Below, in pieces: positions 1-7,014 of a stretch of 10,497 nt of DNA. The stretch's first letter is position 1. Every line of letters begins with the position of its first letter. The notes beneath the pieces are model-generated. The model ran no database searches, had not been told where the DNA came from, and saw nothing but the letters and a program-made list of their open reading frames with translations. A program made the position numbers and the translations under genes. This DNA comes from Bacilli bacterium (lineage in GTDB: Bacteria; Bacillota_I; Bacilli_A; RF39; UBA660): the NCBI GenBank assembly GCA_900766325.1, contig CAAFVA010000023.1, positions 1-10,497 on the forward strand, given 5' to 3'.

Positions 1-44
1 ATTAATGTTTAAAAAAAGTTAGTGCTATTTTTTTAAAGTTGTTA

Positions 45-66
45 TATAATATATCACTAAAGAGGG
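45..66 (+). promoter_or_regulatory. Putative -10 region and short leader of the ABC operon
   Basis: A perfect TATAAT lies at 45-50, about 25 nt before the TTG start of the ATPase. No good -35 hexamer is visible 16-18 nt upstream (around 21-28), so the promoter may be weak or activator-dependent. The -10 and leader closely resemble those of the kinase-like gene on the other strand near 4964-4986: both continue from TATAAT into ATATCA, then CTAAAG and a G-rich Shine-Dalgarno. The inferred transcript start near 57 would leave a leader of only about 18 nt. Confidence 0.4.
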
Positions 67-74
67 TGGTTATA

Positions 75-776
75 TTGGCATATATTGAGTTTAAAAACGT
101 AAATAAAGTATACCAAATGGGTGAAGTAAAAATAAAGGCACTTAATAAAACTTCTTTTGAGATAGATAAAGGAGAGCTCGTTGTAATACTAGGACCGTCA
201 GGAGCGGGAAAAACAACATGTTTAAACATATTAGGTGGAATGGATACGGTAACTAGTGGTGATGTTATAGTAGATGGTAAAAACATTACTGATTATACCG
301 AAAAAGACCTTATTATGTACCGTAGAAATAACATTGGGTTCGTTTTTCAATTTTATAATTTAGTGCAAAACTTAACGGCACTTGAAAACGTCGAGCTAGC
401 GGTACAATTATGTAAGGATCATTTAGATCCTAAAACAATACTAAATAAAGTTGGGTTAAAAAACAGGATGGATAATTTTCCTTCTCAGTTATCCGGTGGT
501 GAGCAACAACGTGTTGCGATCGCACGTGCCATTGCCAAAAATCCTAAACTTTTACTATGCGATGAACCAACGGGAGCATTAGATTATAAAACCGGTAAAC
601 AAATTTTAAAATTGCTAGAACAAACAGCAAGAAAAGAGCATATGACCGTGGTAATAATTACTCATAACGCTGCGATAGCACCAATGGCGGATAAAATAAT
701 AAAGTTTAGAAACGGAAGCGTAAGTGACGTAGTGATAAATAAAAAACCTAAAAGTATTGATGAAATAGAGTGGTAA
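75..776 (+). CDS. ABC transporter ATP-binding protein, MacB/LolD (FtsX-partner) type
   Basis: This is the cytoplasmic ATPase that pairs with the FtsX-type permease encoded 2 nt downstream. The TTG at 75 is preferred because the G-rich Shine-Dalgarno at 61-69 sits just before it, and translation from there gives the usual short N-terminus (MAYIEFKNV). An upstream ATG at 39 would overlap the promoter. From the TTG start (233 residues) the nucleotide-binding domain is complete: Walker [10 protein letters not shown] at 40-48, Q-loop Gln92, signature LSGGEQQ at 139-145, Walker B ending in CDEP with Asp163/Glu164, D-loop ALD at 168-170, and switch His197. Length and motif spacing are normal for the MacB/LolD/BceA branch, which powers conformational change in FtsX-fold permeases rather than classical import. 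All catalytic residues are present, so it should be active. The substrate cannot be read from the ATPase. No two-component system of the Bce type lies beside it in this window. Confidence 0.95.
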   Translation: MAYIEFKNVNKVYQMGEVKIKALNKTSFEIDKGELVVILGPSGAGKTTCLNILGGMDTVTSGDVIVDGKNITDYTEKDLIMYRRNNIGFVFQFYNLVQNLTALENVELAVQLCKDHLDPKTILNKVGLKNRMDNFPSQLSGGEQQRVAIARAIAKNPKLLLCDEPTGALDYKTGKQILKLLEQTARKEHMTVVIITHNAAIAPMADKIIKFRNGSVSDVVINKKPKSIDEIEW

Positions 777-778
777 TT

Positions 779-3700
779 ATGAAAAACAGAATTAATACTA
801 CGTGTTTTAGAGAAATAAAATCATCATTTAAAAGGTTTTTATCACTTCTTATAATGAGTATGCTTGGTGTTGGGGTTTTCGTTGGTATATCAATGGCGGC
901 ACCTAGTATGATGTCCTCAATTGATAAATATTATGATGAAACTAATTACTATGATATAAAACTTATTTCAACGCTTGGATTTACTAGTGATACGATAAAT
1001 GAAATAAGTAAGTTGGATTCCGTAAGTGAAGTTTATATGACAACTTCAAAGGACGTTTTAATGACGGCTGGAAAACAAGAACCGGTAGTTAAGTTAATCG
1101 CTTTAAATGACGATGTTAATAAAGTGGAAATAACATCCGGAAGAAAACCTAAAGAAAATGACGAAATAGTAATTGAAGAGGCGATGCTTGACCGTAATAA
1201 TTTAAAAATCGGAGACTTTGTTAGCATAGTAGATGATGACAGTTTTAAAGAAAATAAGTTGCGAATAGTTGGAACCGTTAAAAGTCCACTATACATAAAT
1301 AGTGCAACATCTTCATCAGATAGGGGTAATACTAATTTAGGAACGGGTAAGATAAATTATTATGCGTACATAAACGAAGATAATTTTAACCTTAATTATT
1401 ATACGGAGGTTTATGTTACCGTAAAAGGTGCAAAAGAGGAAATAACAAATTCAAAAGACTATAAAGAACTTATAAACAACGCTTTAAAAGAAATAGAAAG
1501 TATAAAAGAAGCCGGTCAAAACGCTAGGTATGATGAAATCTATACCTCTTTAAATAATGAGATTATAAAAAATGAAAACGAAGGCTTAGATAAGTTAAAT
1601 AGTGCTAAAAAAGAACTTGATAGCGCAAAGTTAACGCTTGATAACGGAAAAGAAGAGTTAGATAATACCAAAGTTTTACTTGATAACGCAAATAGTGAAC
1701 TTTCATCTAACAAGGCCTCTTTAGATGCTTTTAAAGTAGAGTTAAATAACGCAAATGAAGAACTTATGAATGCTAAAAATCGAATTGATTCTGGTATGAA
1801 CGAGATTAATAATAAACTGGAACCATATAGCATAACTTATGATGATATATTATCACTTGATAGTACTTTATATAATGAAGAGGTAACAAAACCTATTATA
1901 ATTAGTTTAATACCTACTAATTTACCAAACTATGATGATGTAATAGGTGGTATTGGCGAGGTATATGCTTTAGGACTTGATGATAAGATAATTGACTTTG
2001 TTAAAGGAAACATAACAAAAGACGAACTTATAAATAGTATTCCAAAAGATAATAATAATCATGATTTGATGGTAAATGCTGTAAACTTATTATCTTATTT
2101 ATTAGAAAATGATTATTTTTCTGATCCTAATAACATTGATACCATAATTAATTTAATTCCGTCTGATACGCCTAATTATGAAGAAATAGTTGGAGTATTA
2201 AAACTTTACCGTGATAACATAGATGATATAGAAGATTTATATAATGGTATAAATAAAATAGAAGAAGCTAAAAAAGAGTACGCTTCTGGTTTGGCATTGT
2301 ATAATGAAATGCAAAATAAATATAATGATGCCTATAATTTATACGTTAATTATTATAATGAGTATCAAAATGGGCTTGCTTCTTACAATAACGGCCTTTT
2401 AAGTTATAATAGCAACTTAAATTTATACAATTCTAGCTTGCAAGAGTATTATAATAGTAGAACTTTGTTCGAAAACGAAATTAGTGATGCTAAAGAAGAA
2501 CTTGGCAATTTACCTAAATGTACCTGGTATGTTTATGATAGATTAGATGATAGTGTTTACCAAGAGTTTATTAATGATAGTAATAGTATTGCTAACTTAT
2601 CAAAGGTGTTTCCTACCATTTTCTTTGTTGTTGCTATTTTAATTAGTCTGATTTCCATGTCTAGAATGGTTGAAGATGACAGGGGAGAAATAGGAACGTT
2701 AAAATCATTAGGATTTAGTAATAGACACATAAGAAAAAAATATATTTTATACGCCTTTTTAGCTTGCTTTATAGGATGCATAATTGGATCAATACTAGGA
2801 TTTTTCTTACTACCTATGTATATTTGGAACATATATAAAATTATATTTGACATACCTGTTTTTTCGTTGGATTATAATCCTATTTACGTAATAGCAGGAT
2901 GCTTAATAGCAATAATATGTATTTGTGGTACCACTCTTTTAACGATAAGAAAAGTAGTGAAAGAAAAACCATCAGAATTAATGAGACCAAAGGCTCCCGC
3001 AAATGGAAAAAGGGTTCTTTTGGAGAAAATTCCGTTTATATGGAAAAGATTAAAGTTTTCTAATAAAGTAATCGTAAGAAATATATTTAGGGATAAAAGA
3101 AGAGTTATTATGACCATCGTTGGTATTTTAGGATGTACTGGATTAATTCTTACTGGTTTTGGTATAAGGGATTCAATTGTTGACATTCCGTCTTACCAAT
3201 ATGAAAACGTGTTTAACTTCGATAATATGGTTTATTTAAACGAAGGTGTAACTGATGAAGAGGTAGATGAGTTATTTAATAATAAGCATATCAAAAGAAC
3301 GTTAAATACTAATATTACAACTGGTACTTCAAACGGGTACAGTGTTAATGTTTTAACAGTTCAGGATGAGTTAAATGGTATTCTAAACTTAAATGATGTT
3401 AAAATCAAGGAAAAGCTTGAACTAGAGGATAATAAAGTAATAATATCGGATAAACTAGCAGATTTAACAAATACTAAGGTAAACAATAAAATAACATTTG
3501 AAGATGCAAACGGAATAAGTTATGAGTTTACCGTGTCTGGCATATGTGAAAACTACGTTGGACATTATGTTTTCATGAATAAAAAGACTTATGAGAATAA
3601 CATTGGTAACTACGATACTAACGTTGTGTTTGTTAAGGCGTCTAATAGTAAATATGAAGATGAAATAGCAAAAGGGTTGCTAAATAATGATGAGGTAATG

Positions 3701-4156
3701 ACCGTAATTTCTACTCAAAGCACGATTAGAACGGTTGATGATATGTTAAAATCACTTGATAGTGTAGTTGTTATATTAATAATATTATCAGCTTGCTTAT
3801 CATTTGTAGTACTTTATAATTTATCTTACATAAACATAAGTGAAAGAAAAAGAGAAATTGCAACGCTTAAAGTATTAGGTTTTACTAACAAAGAAGTTGA
3901 TAATTACATTAACAAAGAAACTATTATATTAACAATTATCGGTATAGCATTTGGACTTTTATTTGGTGTTTTACTAACAAACATAATAATTAATACCGTT
4001 GAAATAGAGATGGTAAGGTTTATTCGTCATATAAACGTCTTAAGTTTTATTGGTGCTGCTTTAATTGCCATCGTATTTACTTTAATAGTAAACTTAATTA
4101 CCCATTATTCTTTAAAGAAAATAGATATGATAGAATCGTTAAAGAGTGTTGAATAA
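779..4156 (+). CDS. Large double-FtsX ABC permease with extracellular coiled-coil stalk
   Basis: The ATG at 779 is preferred over the in-frame GTG at 770, which overlaps the ATPase stop; a weak Shine-Dalgarno (GAGTGG, 768-773) precedes it. The product has 1125 residues. Eight membrane segments fit the double-FtsX plan: about 17-39, 602-626, 653-679, 701-724, 775-795, 995-1015, 1047-1069 and 1087-1109. The FtsX hallmark follows TM2 (EIGTLKSLGFS, about 637-647) and recurs after TM6 (EIATLKVLGFT, about 1026-1036). A MacB-type extracellular domain follows TM1 (about 45-235), and a second follows TM5. Inserted between the first such domain and TM2 are two coiled coils, 257-342 and about 487-577, flanking a module of three repeats of about 40 residues. 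With the upstream ATPase it likely forms a MacB-like machine that moves or senses a substrate at the outer membrane face without a classical pore. Antimicrobial-peptide efflux, lipoprotein or cell-wall roles are all possible; the sequence does not decide. Confidence 0.93.
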   Translation: MKNRINTTCFREIKSSFKRFLSLLIMSMLGVGVFVGISMAAPSMMSSIDKYYDETNYYDIKLISTLGFTSDTINEISKLDSVSEVYMTTSKDVLMTAGKQEPVVKLIALNDDVNKVEITSGRKPKENDEIVIEEAMLDRNNLKIGDFVSIVDDDSFKENKLRIVGTVKSPLYINSATSSSDRGNTNLGTGKINYYAYINEDNFNLNYYTEVYVTVKGAKEEITNSKDYKELINNALKEIESIKEAGQNARYDEIYTSLNNEIIKNENEGLDKLNSAKKELDSAKLTLDNGKEELDNTKVLLDNANSELSSNKASLDAFKVELNNANEELMNAKNRIDSGMNEINNKLEPYSITYDDILSLDSTLYNEEVTKPIIISLIPTNLPNYDDVIGGIGEVYALGLDDKIIDFVKGNITKDELINSIPKDNNNHDLMVNAVNLLSYLLENDYFSDPNNIDTIINLIPSDTPNYEEIVGVLKLYRDNIDDIEDLYNGINKIEEAKKEYASGLALYNEMQNKYNDAYNLYVNYYNEYQNGLASYNNGLLSYNSNLNLYNSSLQEYYNSRTLFENEISDAKEELGNLPKCTWYVYDRLDDSVYQEFINDSNSIANLSKVFPTIFFVVAILISLISMSRMVEDDRGEIGTLKSLGFSNRHIRKKYILYAFLACFIGCIIGSILGFFLLPMYIWNIYKIIFDIPVFSLDYNPIYVIAGCLIAIICICGTTLLTIRKVVKEKPSELMRPKAPANGKRVLLEKIPFIWKRLKFSNKVIVRNIFRDKRRVIMTIVGILGCTGLILTGFGIRDSIVDIPSYQYENVFNFDNMVYLNEGVTDEEVDELFNNKHIKRTLNTNITTGTSNGYSVNVLTVQDELNGILNLNDVKIKEKLELEDNKVIISDKLADLTNTKVNNKITFEDANGISYEFTVSGICENYVGHYVFMNKKTYENNIGNYDTNVVFVKASNSKYEDEIAKGLLNNDEVMTVISTQSTIRTVDDMLKSLDSVVVILIILSACLSFVVLYNLSYINISERKREIATLKVLGFTNKEVDNYINKETIILTIIGIAFGLLFGVLLTNIIINTVEIEMVRFIRHINVLSFIGAALIAIVFTLIVNLITHYSLKKIDMIESLKSVE
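1589..1780 (+). repeat. Ten-heptad leucine strand of the permease stalk
   Basis: Within the permease (ATG 779 numbering) residues 273, 280, 287, 294, 301, 308, 315, 322 and 329 are all Leu and 336 is Ile, an unbroken seven-residue spacing. The intervening residues are mostly Asp, Asn, Lys, Glu and Ala, giving a degenerate unit such as L-DNAKEE. This is a textbook amphipathic coiled coil placed outside the membrane. It pairs in length with the tyrosine-heptad strand encoded further downstream. Confidence 0.85.
1898..2197 (+). repeat. Three-copy repeat of about 40 residues between the permease coiled coils
   Basis: Three related segments begin at residues 374, 417 and 456 (nucleotides 1898, 2027 and 2144). 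Copies 1 and 3 share the pattern II-x-LIP-x3-PNY-acidic-acidic, with 9 of 18 aligned residues identical and several conservative changes. Copy 2 is more diverged but keeps the LINSIP core and an aligned Asn five residues after the Pro. The 43 and 39 residue spacing suggests tandem helical units. The codons differ between copies, so this is an old protein-level duplication rather than a recent DNA repeat. The function is unknown; by position it would sit at the tip of the stalk. Confidence 0.6.
2279..2470 (+). repeat. Ten-heptad tyrosine strand of the permease stalk
   Basis: Residues 501, 508, 515, 522, 529, 536, 543, 550 and 557 of the permease (ATG 779 numbering) are all Tyr and 564 is Phe, an unbroken heptad spacing. 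The surroundings are rich in Asn, Ser, Leu and further Tyr. The strand has exactly the same number of heptads as the upstream leucine strand and leads down to TM2, so an antiparallel hairpin of the two is the obvious structural guess. Confidence 0.8.
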
Positions 4157-4157
4157 T

Positions 4158-4184
4158 AAAAATAGTGCGCTAGGCACTATTTTT
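4158..4184. terminator. Bidirectional terminator between the permease and the kinase-like gene
   Basis: An 11-bp perfect stem (4158-4168 with 4174-4184) closes a 5-nt loop. The upper stem is GTGC/GCAC, and the A/T arms give a U-tract on both strands. It starts right after the permease TAA (4154-4156). The right arm contains the stop codon of the opposite gene (4177-4179), so it serves both convergent units. Confidence 0.88.
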
Positions 4185-4956
4185 TTAGTTTATGAATAGG
4201 ATATGCTGGATAGCTAGGATCTGGGTTTTCCATTATCGCCTTATCAGCATCCCTTAAATAAATGATTTTTTTATCACAGTATTCTGATAATTTTTTAATT
4301 AATAATTTTATATAAGCAACTAAATTAGTATATTCACCATTTTTAAAAGCTTTGTATGTCTCATTAAGTTCTTTATTTTGAATAACAAAATTTTTAAAGT
4401 ATAAATCAGTTAAGAAATCTAATACTTCAAGATTAAAACAATTAATGTTTTTATTAAATATCTTTTGTTCATCATCGTCACTAAAATTATAGTGAATTGT
4501 ATCTATTGCACCAAAACTTACACCATTAAACATAATGTTACATGGCATATCGTACGTTAAAATGTGTTTATCACTTATTAATTTTGTGTCTTTTATAAAT
4601 TTATCAATGGCAGATAAAAGTAAAGATAAATTGACCGAAAGAGGGTCTATGTAAGTCAGTTCATAACCATCACATTTTTTAAGTATACATCCTCTTAGGT
4701 CTTTATCAGAATACACTACACCTTTTGTAAAGAAGTAACTTTTTACGTTTACATCAGAAAACTTTAACAAGTCATCTTCTTTATAAACTACGTCTTCTTT
4801 TGCCTTTATACGCATTAATTCATTATCCATCAAATCCTTTAATACAAATCCATTTTTTAAATCATATACAATACTTTCTGATCCTCCTCCAATTTCAACC
4901 AAGGACGTTAATAATGTTTCAAACTCGTTTTTACTTAATCTTGTTATTTTATTCAT
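4177..4956 (-). CDS. Divergent protein-kinase-like protein of unknown role
   Basis: The start is the ATG at 4956, with a strong AAAGGGGGA Shine-Dalgarno four bases upstream. The protein has 259 residues, no membrane segment and no signal peptide. Its layout resembles a protein-kinase/aminoglycoside-phosphotransferase fold: a glycine-rich turn GGGSESIVY (23-31), a candidate ATP-binding Lys40 in FVLKDL, a hinge-like stretch near 90-100 (LKKCDGYEL), a catalytic-loop-like YDMPCNIMF (135-143), and an Asp152 (GAIDT) where the DFG aspartate would be. The Pro-x-Asn of the loop (Pro138, Asn140) aligns well. The residue five before the Asn, normally the catalytic Asp, is Tyr135, and Asp136 is one place off. 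It could therefore be a divergent kinase or a pseudokinase. The last 100 residues are helical and not recognised. It forms a single-gene unit with its own consensus promoter. The kinase-like fold is my inference from motifs only. Confidence 0.6.
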   Translation of the reverse strand: MNKITRLSKNEFETLLTSLVEIGGGSESIVYDLKNGFVLKDLMDNELMRIKAKEDVVYKEDDLLKFSDVNVKSYFFTKGVVYSDKDLRGCILKKCDGYELTYIDPLSVNLSLLLSAIDKFIKDTKLISDKHILTYDMPCNIMFNGVSFGAIDTIHYNFSDDDEQKIFNKNINCFNLEVLDFLTDLYFKNFVIQNKELNETYKAFKNGEYTNLVAYIKLLIKKLSEYCDKKIIYLRDADKAIMENPDPSYPAYPIHKLKK

Positions 4957-4980
4957 AATATCCCCCTTTAGTGATGATAT

Positions 4981-5008
4981 ATTATAGCACTAATAATGTA
5001 TTAGTCAA
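4981..5008 (-). promoter_or_regulatory. Sigma-A promoter of the kinase-like gene
   Basis: On the minus strand TTGACT (5003-5008) and a perfect TATAAT (4981-4986) are separated by 16 bp. Transcription would start near 4973, leaving a leader of about 17 nt with the Shine-Dalgarno almost at its 5' end. It is divergent from the promoter at 5085-5113; about 75 bp of AT-rich sequence separates the two. Confidence 0.8.
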
Positions 5009-5063
5009 CATTAAAAATATTTATGTAATAGTTAATCTACAAATGCAAAACATGTATAATTTT

Positions 5064-5077
5064 ACGATAAACGATAA
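5064..5077 (+). repeat. Tandem ACGATAA heptamer upstream of the DUF2975 operon promoter
   Basis: Two adjacent exact copies of ACGATAA (5064-5070 and 5071-5077) end 7 bp before the -35 box. Such a direct repeat at this distance could be a regulator-binding site, but in DNA this AT-rich a short repeat can arise by chance. Confidence 0.35.
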
Positions 5078-5084
5078 AAATATA

Positions 5085-5113
5085 TTGACAAATGATAATA
5101 TAAATCATATAAT
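5085..5113 (+). promoter_or_regulatory. Consensus sigma-A promoter of the DUF2975-XRE-DUF4173 operon
   Basis: A perfect TTGACA (5085-5090) and a perfect TATAAT (5108-5113) are separated by the ideal 17 bp. The spacer contains a short dyad, ATGAT (5092-5096) and ATCAT (5104-5108), which runs into the -10. This is a plausible operator for the XRE regulator encoded in the operon. A promoter this strong usually needs repression, which fits autoregulation, but that is inference. Confidence 0.88.
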
Positions 5114-5132
5114 TTACTTGAGGTGAGGAAAT

Positions 5133-5585
5133 TTGAAGAAAAGTGTTATTGCAAAAGTAATATCAATTATATTAATAATTATTTTAATACTTGGTGTTAT
5201 AGGGTTGGTATTTTTACCAGATTTATATGATCTATTTAAGGATGCTAGTATAAAAGTATTTGATGCCCATAGTATATGGTATCGGTTAGCATTTTACTTG
5301 TGTTACGTAATTTGTTTGTTCATCGTTTATAAACTAATTGGACTATTTAACATTATTTATAAAAAAAGCCCGTTTAGAAAGGAAATAGAAAGATCTTTAA
5401 AAGTAATGGCGGTTATGTTTATGGTTTTGTTTTTAATAGTTATTATAAAATCAGTGTTCATTCCAACTCTACTTTCGTTTGTGGTAGCGATTTTATGCTT
5501 TTTAATATCCCTTAGTTTTTATTTGTTGGCGGAGGTTATAAAAGCTGCTATTTGTTATAAAAACGAAGTGGACTTAACGGTGTAG
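5133..5585 (+). CDS. DUF2975 family membrane protein (YoaS-like)
   Basis: The start is the TTG at 5133, supported by the AGGTGAGG Shine-Dalgarno at 5121-5128; no ATG lies nearby. The 150-residue product has four predicted membrane segments, about 6-28, 49-71, 90-110 and 112-135. A loop containing KKSPF (77-81) separates the second and third. It ends in the family's conserved acidic tail, here EVDLTV, which corresponds to the ENDLTV seen in DUF2975 proteins. In B. subtilis and many Firmicutes a DUF2975 gene (yoaS) is paired with a small XRE regulator (yozG), and the same order is present here. The molecular function of DUF2975 is not known. Membrane location, short cytoplasmic loops and the constant regulator partner suggest a role in sensing or in modulating the regulator. 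Confidence 0.85.
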   Translation: MKKSVIAKVISIILIIILILGVIGLVFLPDLYDLFKDASIKVFDAHSIWYRLAFYLCYVICLFIVYKLIGLFNIIYKKSPFRKEIERSLKVMAVMFMVLFLIVIIKSVFIPTLLSFVVAILCFLISLSFYLLAEVIKAAICYKNEVDLTV

Positions 5586-5594
5586 GTGATGGGT

Positions 5595-5813
5595 ATGATA
5601 ATAGTTAATTTAGATGTTATGATGGCAAAAAGAAAGATGTCATTAAACGAACTTAGTGAAAAAACGGGTATTACAACAACTAATCTTTCTATTTTAAAAA
5701 CTAATAAAGCCAAGGCGATTAGGTTCTCTACGCTTGAAGCAATTTGTAAAGCTCTTAACTGTCAGCCTAGTGACATACTAGAGTATAAAGGTGATGAAGA
5801 TGCAAGATTATAA
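5595..5813 (+). CDS. Small XRE-family transcriptional regulator (YozG-like)
   Basis: The ATG at 5595 is preferred over the GTG at 5586 and the ATG at 5589. AGGTGA (5584-5589) is then spaced 5 nt upstream, and the protein begins MIIVNLDVMMAKRKMS, as in its relatives. The 72 residues are essentially one Cro/C1 helix-turn-helix (about 16-36, SLNELSEKTGI to SILKT). They are followed by the family pattern around KAIRFSTLEAICKALNC (40-56) and a short tail ending in QPSDILEY (57-64). It is a cytoplasmic DNA-binding protein, probably dimeric, and most likely controls its own operon. The upstream stop is only 9 nt away and its own end overlaps the next gene, so translation is coupled. Confidence 0.93.
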   Translation: MIIVNLDVMMAKRKMSLNELSEKTGITTTNLSILKTNKAKAIRFSTLEAICKALNCQPSDILEYKGDEDARL

Positions 5814-7014
5814 AGTAAAAAAAGATAGTATTTTTGTTCCTTTGATATCTGCTATTTTAATAGTTATAATAGGTAGTCTAGATGTAAATTGGTATTTTAA
5901 AAACGTTTGTTTTCCTTTCTTAGCGTTATTATTATGCAGCATCATATTGGTAATGGATGATAAAGATGTTAATAAAAAAGCATACTTTATGTTAATACCA
6001 ATCATTCTTATTTTGGTTAGTAACGTAATTTTAGGCTTTTTTGACTGTGAGATTGCCCAGGTTAACATGATATTAAACCTTATTGTGTTACCAATTTTAA
6101 TATCAACGTTTTTATTCTTGTTAACCAATAAGAATTACGTGGTGTCTTTGAAAAACATTTCCTTTATGTTTAAACTTTTTCCACATCATATTTTTAAAAA
6201 TTTTAAATATCTTAAAATTAGAAGCGTAAGTGGAAAAATGGGAAACGTATTAAAAGTGATCGCGGGAACCCTAATAGGACTTGTATTTTCCGTGGTTATT
6301 ATTCTTTTACTTTCTAGTGCGGATGATTATTTTAGCAAGTTCATTGATAAAATACTATTTTCCTTTGACTTTAACTTAGGAAACATAATAAAGTTCGTTA
6401 TATATTTTATAATATTATTTAGTATAGGAATAAACTTGCTAAGAAATAAAAATTTAAAAATGAAGGAAACTAAGTATAAATTCATTGATAATACCATTGT
6501 TATTTCAATGTTATCAGTGGTGAACTTCGTGTTTGTGCTATTTTTAATATCAGAAGTATCAAAGTTATGTGGAAACTTCTTACAAATACCTGATGGTTAT
6601 ATATACTCAAGCTACGCAAGGGAAGGCTTTTTCCAGTTATTGTTCGTAACGTTAATAAACTTTTCTATAATCCTTTATTTAATGTATAAAACGAAGAACA
6701 TAGAAAAAAGTAAAGTAACTAAAAACTTGGTATTGTTATTAGCCTTATTCTCGGCATTTTTGATCTTTAACTCTTATTATAGAATGTTTTTATACATAGA
6801 ACGTTTTGGATTTACCATTTTAAGATTACAAGTAATATTATTTTTGGCCATGGAACTTATTTTGTTTATGTTAATTGCTAGAAAAATACTAAAAGGATTA
6901 AATCATGACGGAATAAAGTTTTTAATGGTAATGACGATTTTCTACGTTCTTAATTTATACGTTTGTAATGATTGGTTTATAGGACTTGTGAATAAATTAT
7001 GGATATTGATGTAA
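5800..7014 (+). CDS. DUF4173/DUF4153 family polytopic membrane protein
   Basis: The ATG at 5800 (MQDYKVKK) is preferred because AAGGTGA at 5788-5794 gives proper spacing; the GTG at 5791 and ATG at 5794 lie inside that Shine-Dalgarno. It overlaps the XRE gene by 14 nt. The 404-residue product is almost all membrane, with ten or eleven segments: about 10-27, 33-51, 62-81, 89-109, 148-172, 195-214, 231-252, 276-297, 308-324, 337-362 and 372-389. Family-like signatures are LLLSSADDYF (169-178), YAREGFFQLL (272-281) and RFGFTILRLQ (335-344), which match my memory of DUF4173 proteins. The function is unknown. In other Firmicutes this family is also found beside DUF2975 and XRE genes, which fits this operon. 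Confidence 0.85.
   Translation: MQDYKVKKDSIFVPLISAILIVIIGSLDVNWYFKNVCFPFLALLLCSIILVMDDKDVNKKAYFMLIPIILILVSNVILGFFDCEIAQVNMILNLIVLPILISTFLFLLTNKNYVVSLKNISFMFKLFPHHIFKNFKYLKIRSVSGKMGNVLKVIAGTLIGLVFSVVIILLLSSADDYFSKFIDKILFSFDFNLGNIIKFVIYFIILFSIGINLLRNKNLKMKETKYKFIDNTIVISMLSVVNFVFVLFLISEVSKLCGNFLQIPDGYIYSSYAREGFFQLLFVTLINFSIILYLMYKTKNIEKSKVTKNLVLLLALFSAFLIFNSYYRMFLYIERFGFTILRLQVILFLAMELILFMLIARKILKGLNHDGIKFLMVMTIFYVLNLYVCNDWFIGLVNKLWILM

Noticed and set aside
14..37. A-run, AGTTAGTGC and T-run as a terminator of an upstream gene
   Set aside because: The arms do not pair beyond A/T runs, and the stem lacks a G-C core, so it cannot be called a terminator with any confidence.
39..74. ATG at 39 as start of the ABC ATPase
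   Set aside because: It would place the start upstream of the -10 box and add 12 residues absent from the family. The TTG at 75 has the Shine-Dalgarno at the right distance.
2..286. Minus-strand open frame opposite the start of the ABC ATPase
   Set aside because: It lies antisense to the complete, motif-bearing ATPase, has no family features, and is typical of low-GC shadow frames. The same applies to the minus-strand frames at 1033-1296, 1540-1833, 2557-2853, 2884-3186 and 5808-6128.
1589..1780. The repetitive gene section as a DNA tandem repeat or phase-variation tract
   Set aside because: The periodicity is at the protein level (heptads); codons vary between units and there is no exact nucleotide repeat.
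4957..5132. Possible small RNA or riboswitch in the divergent intergenic region
   Set aside because: The 176 bp are accounted for by two promoters and two short leaders. I see no stable hairpin or known riboswitch core.
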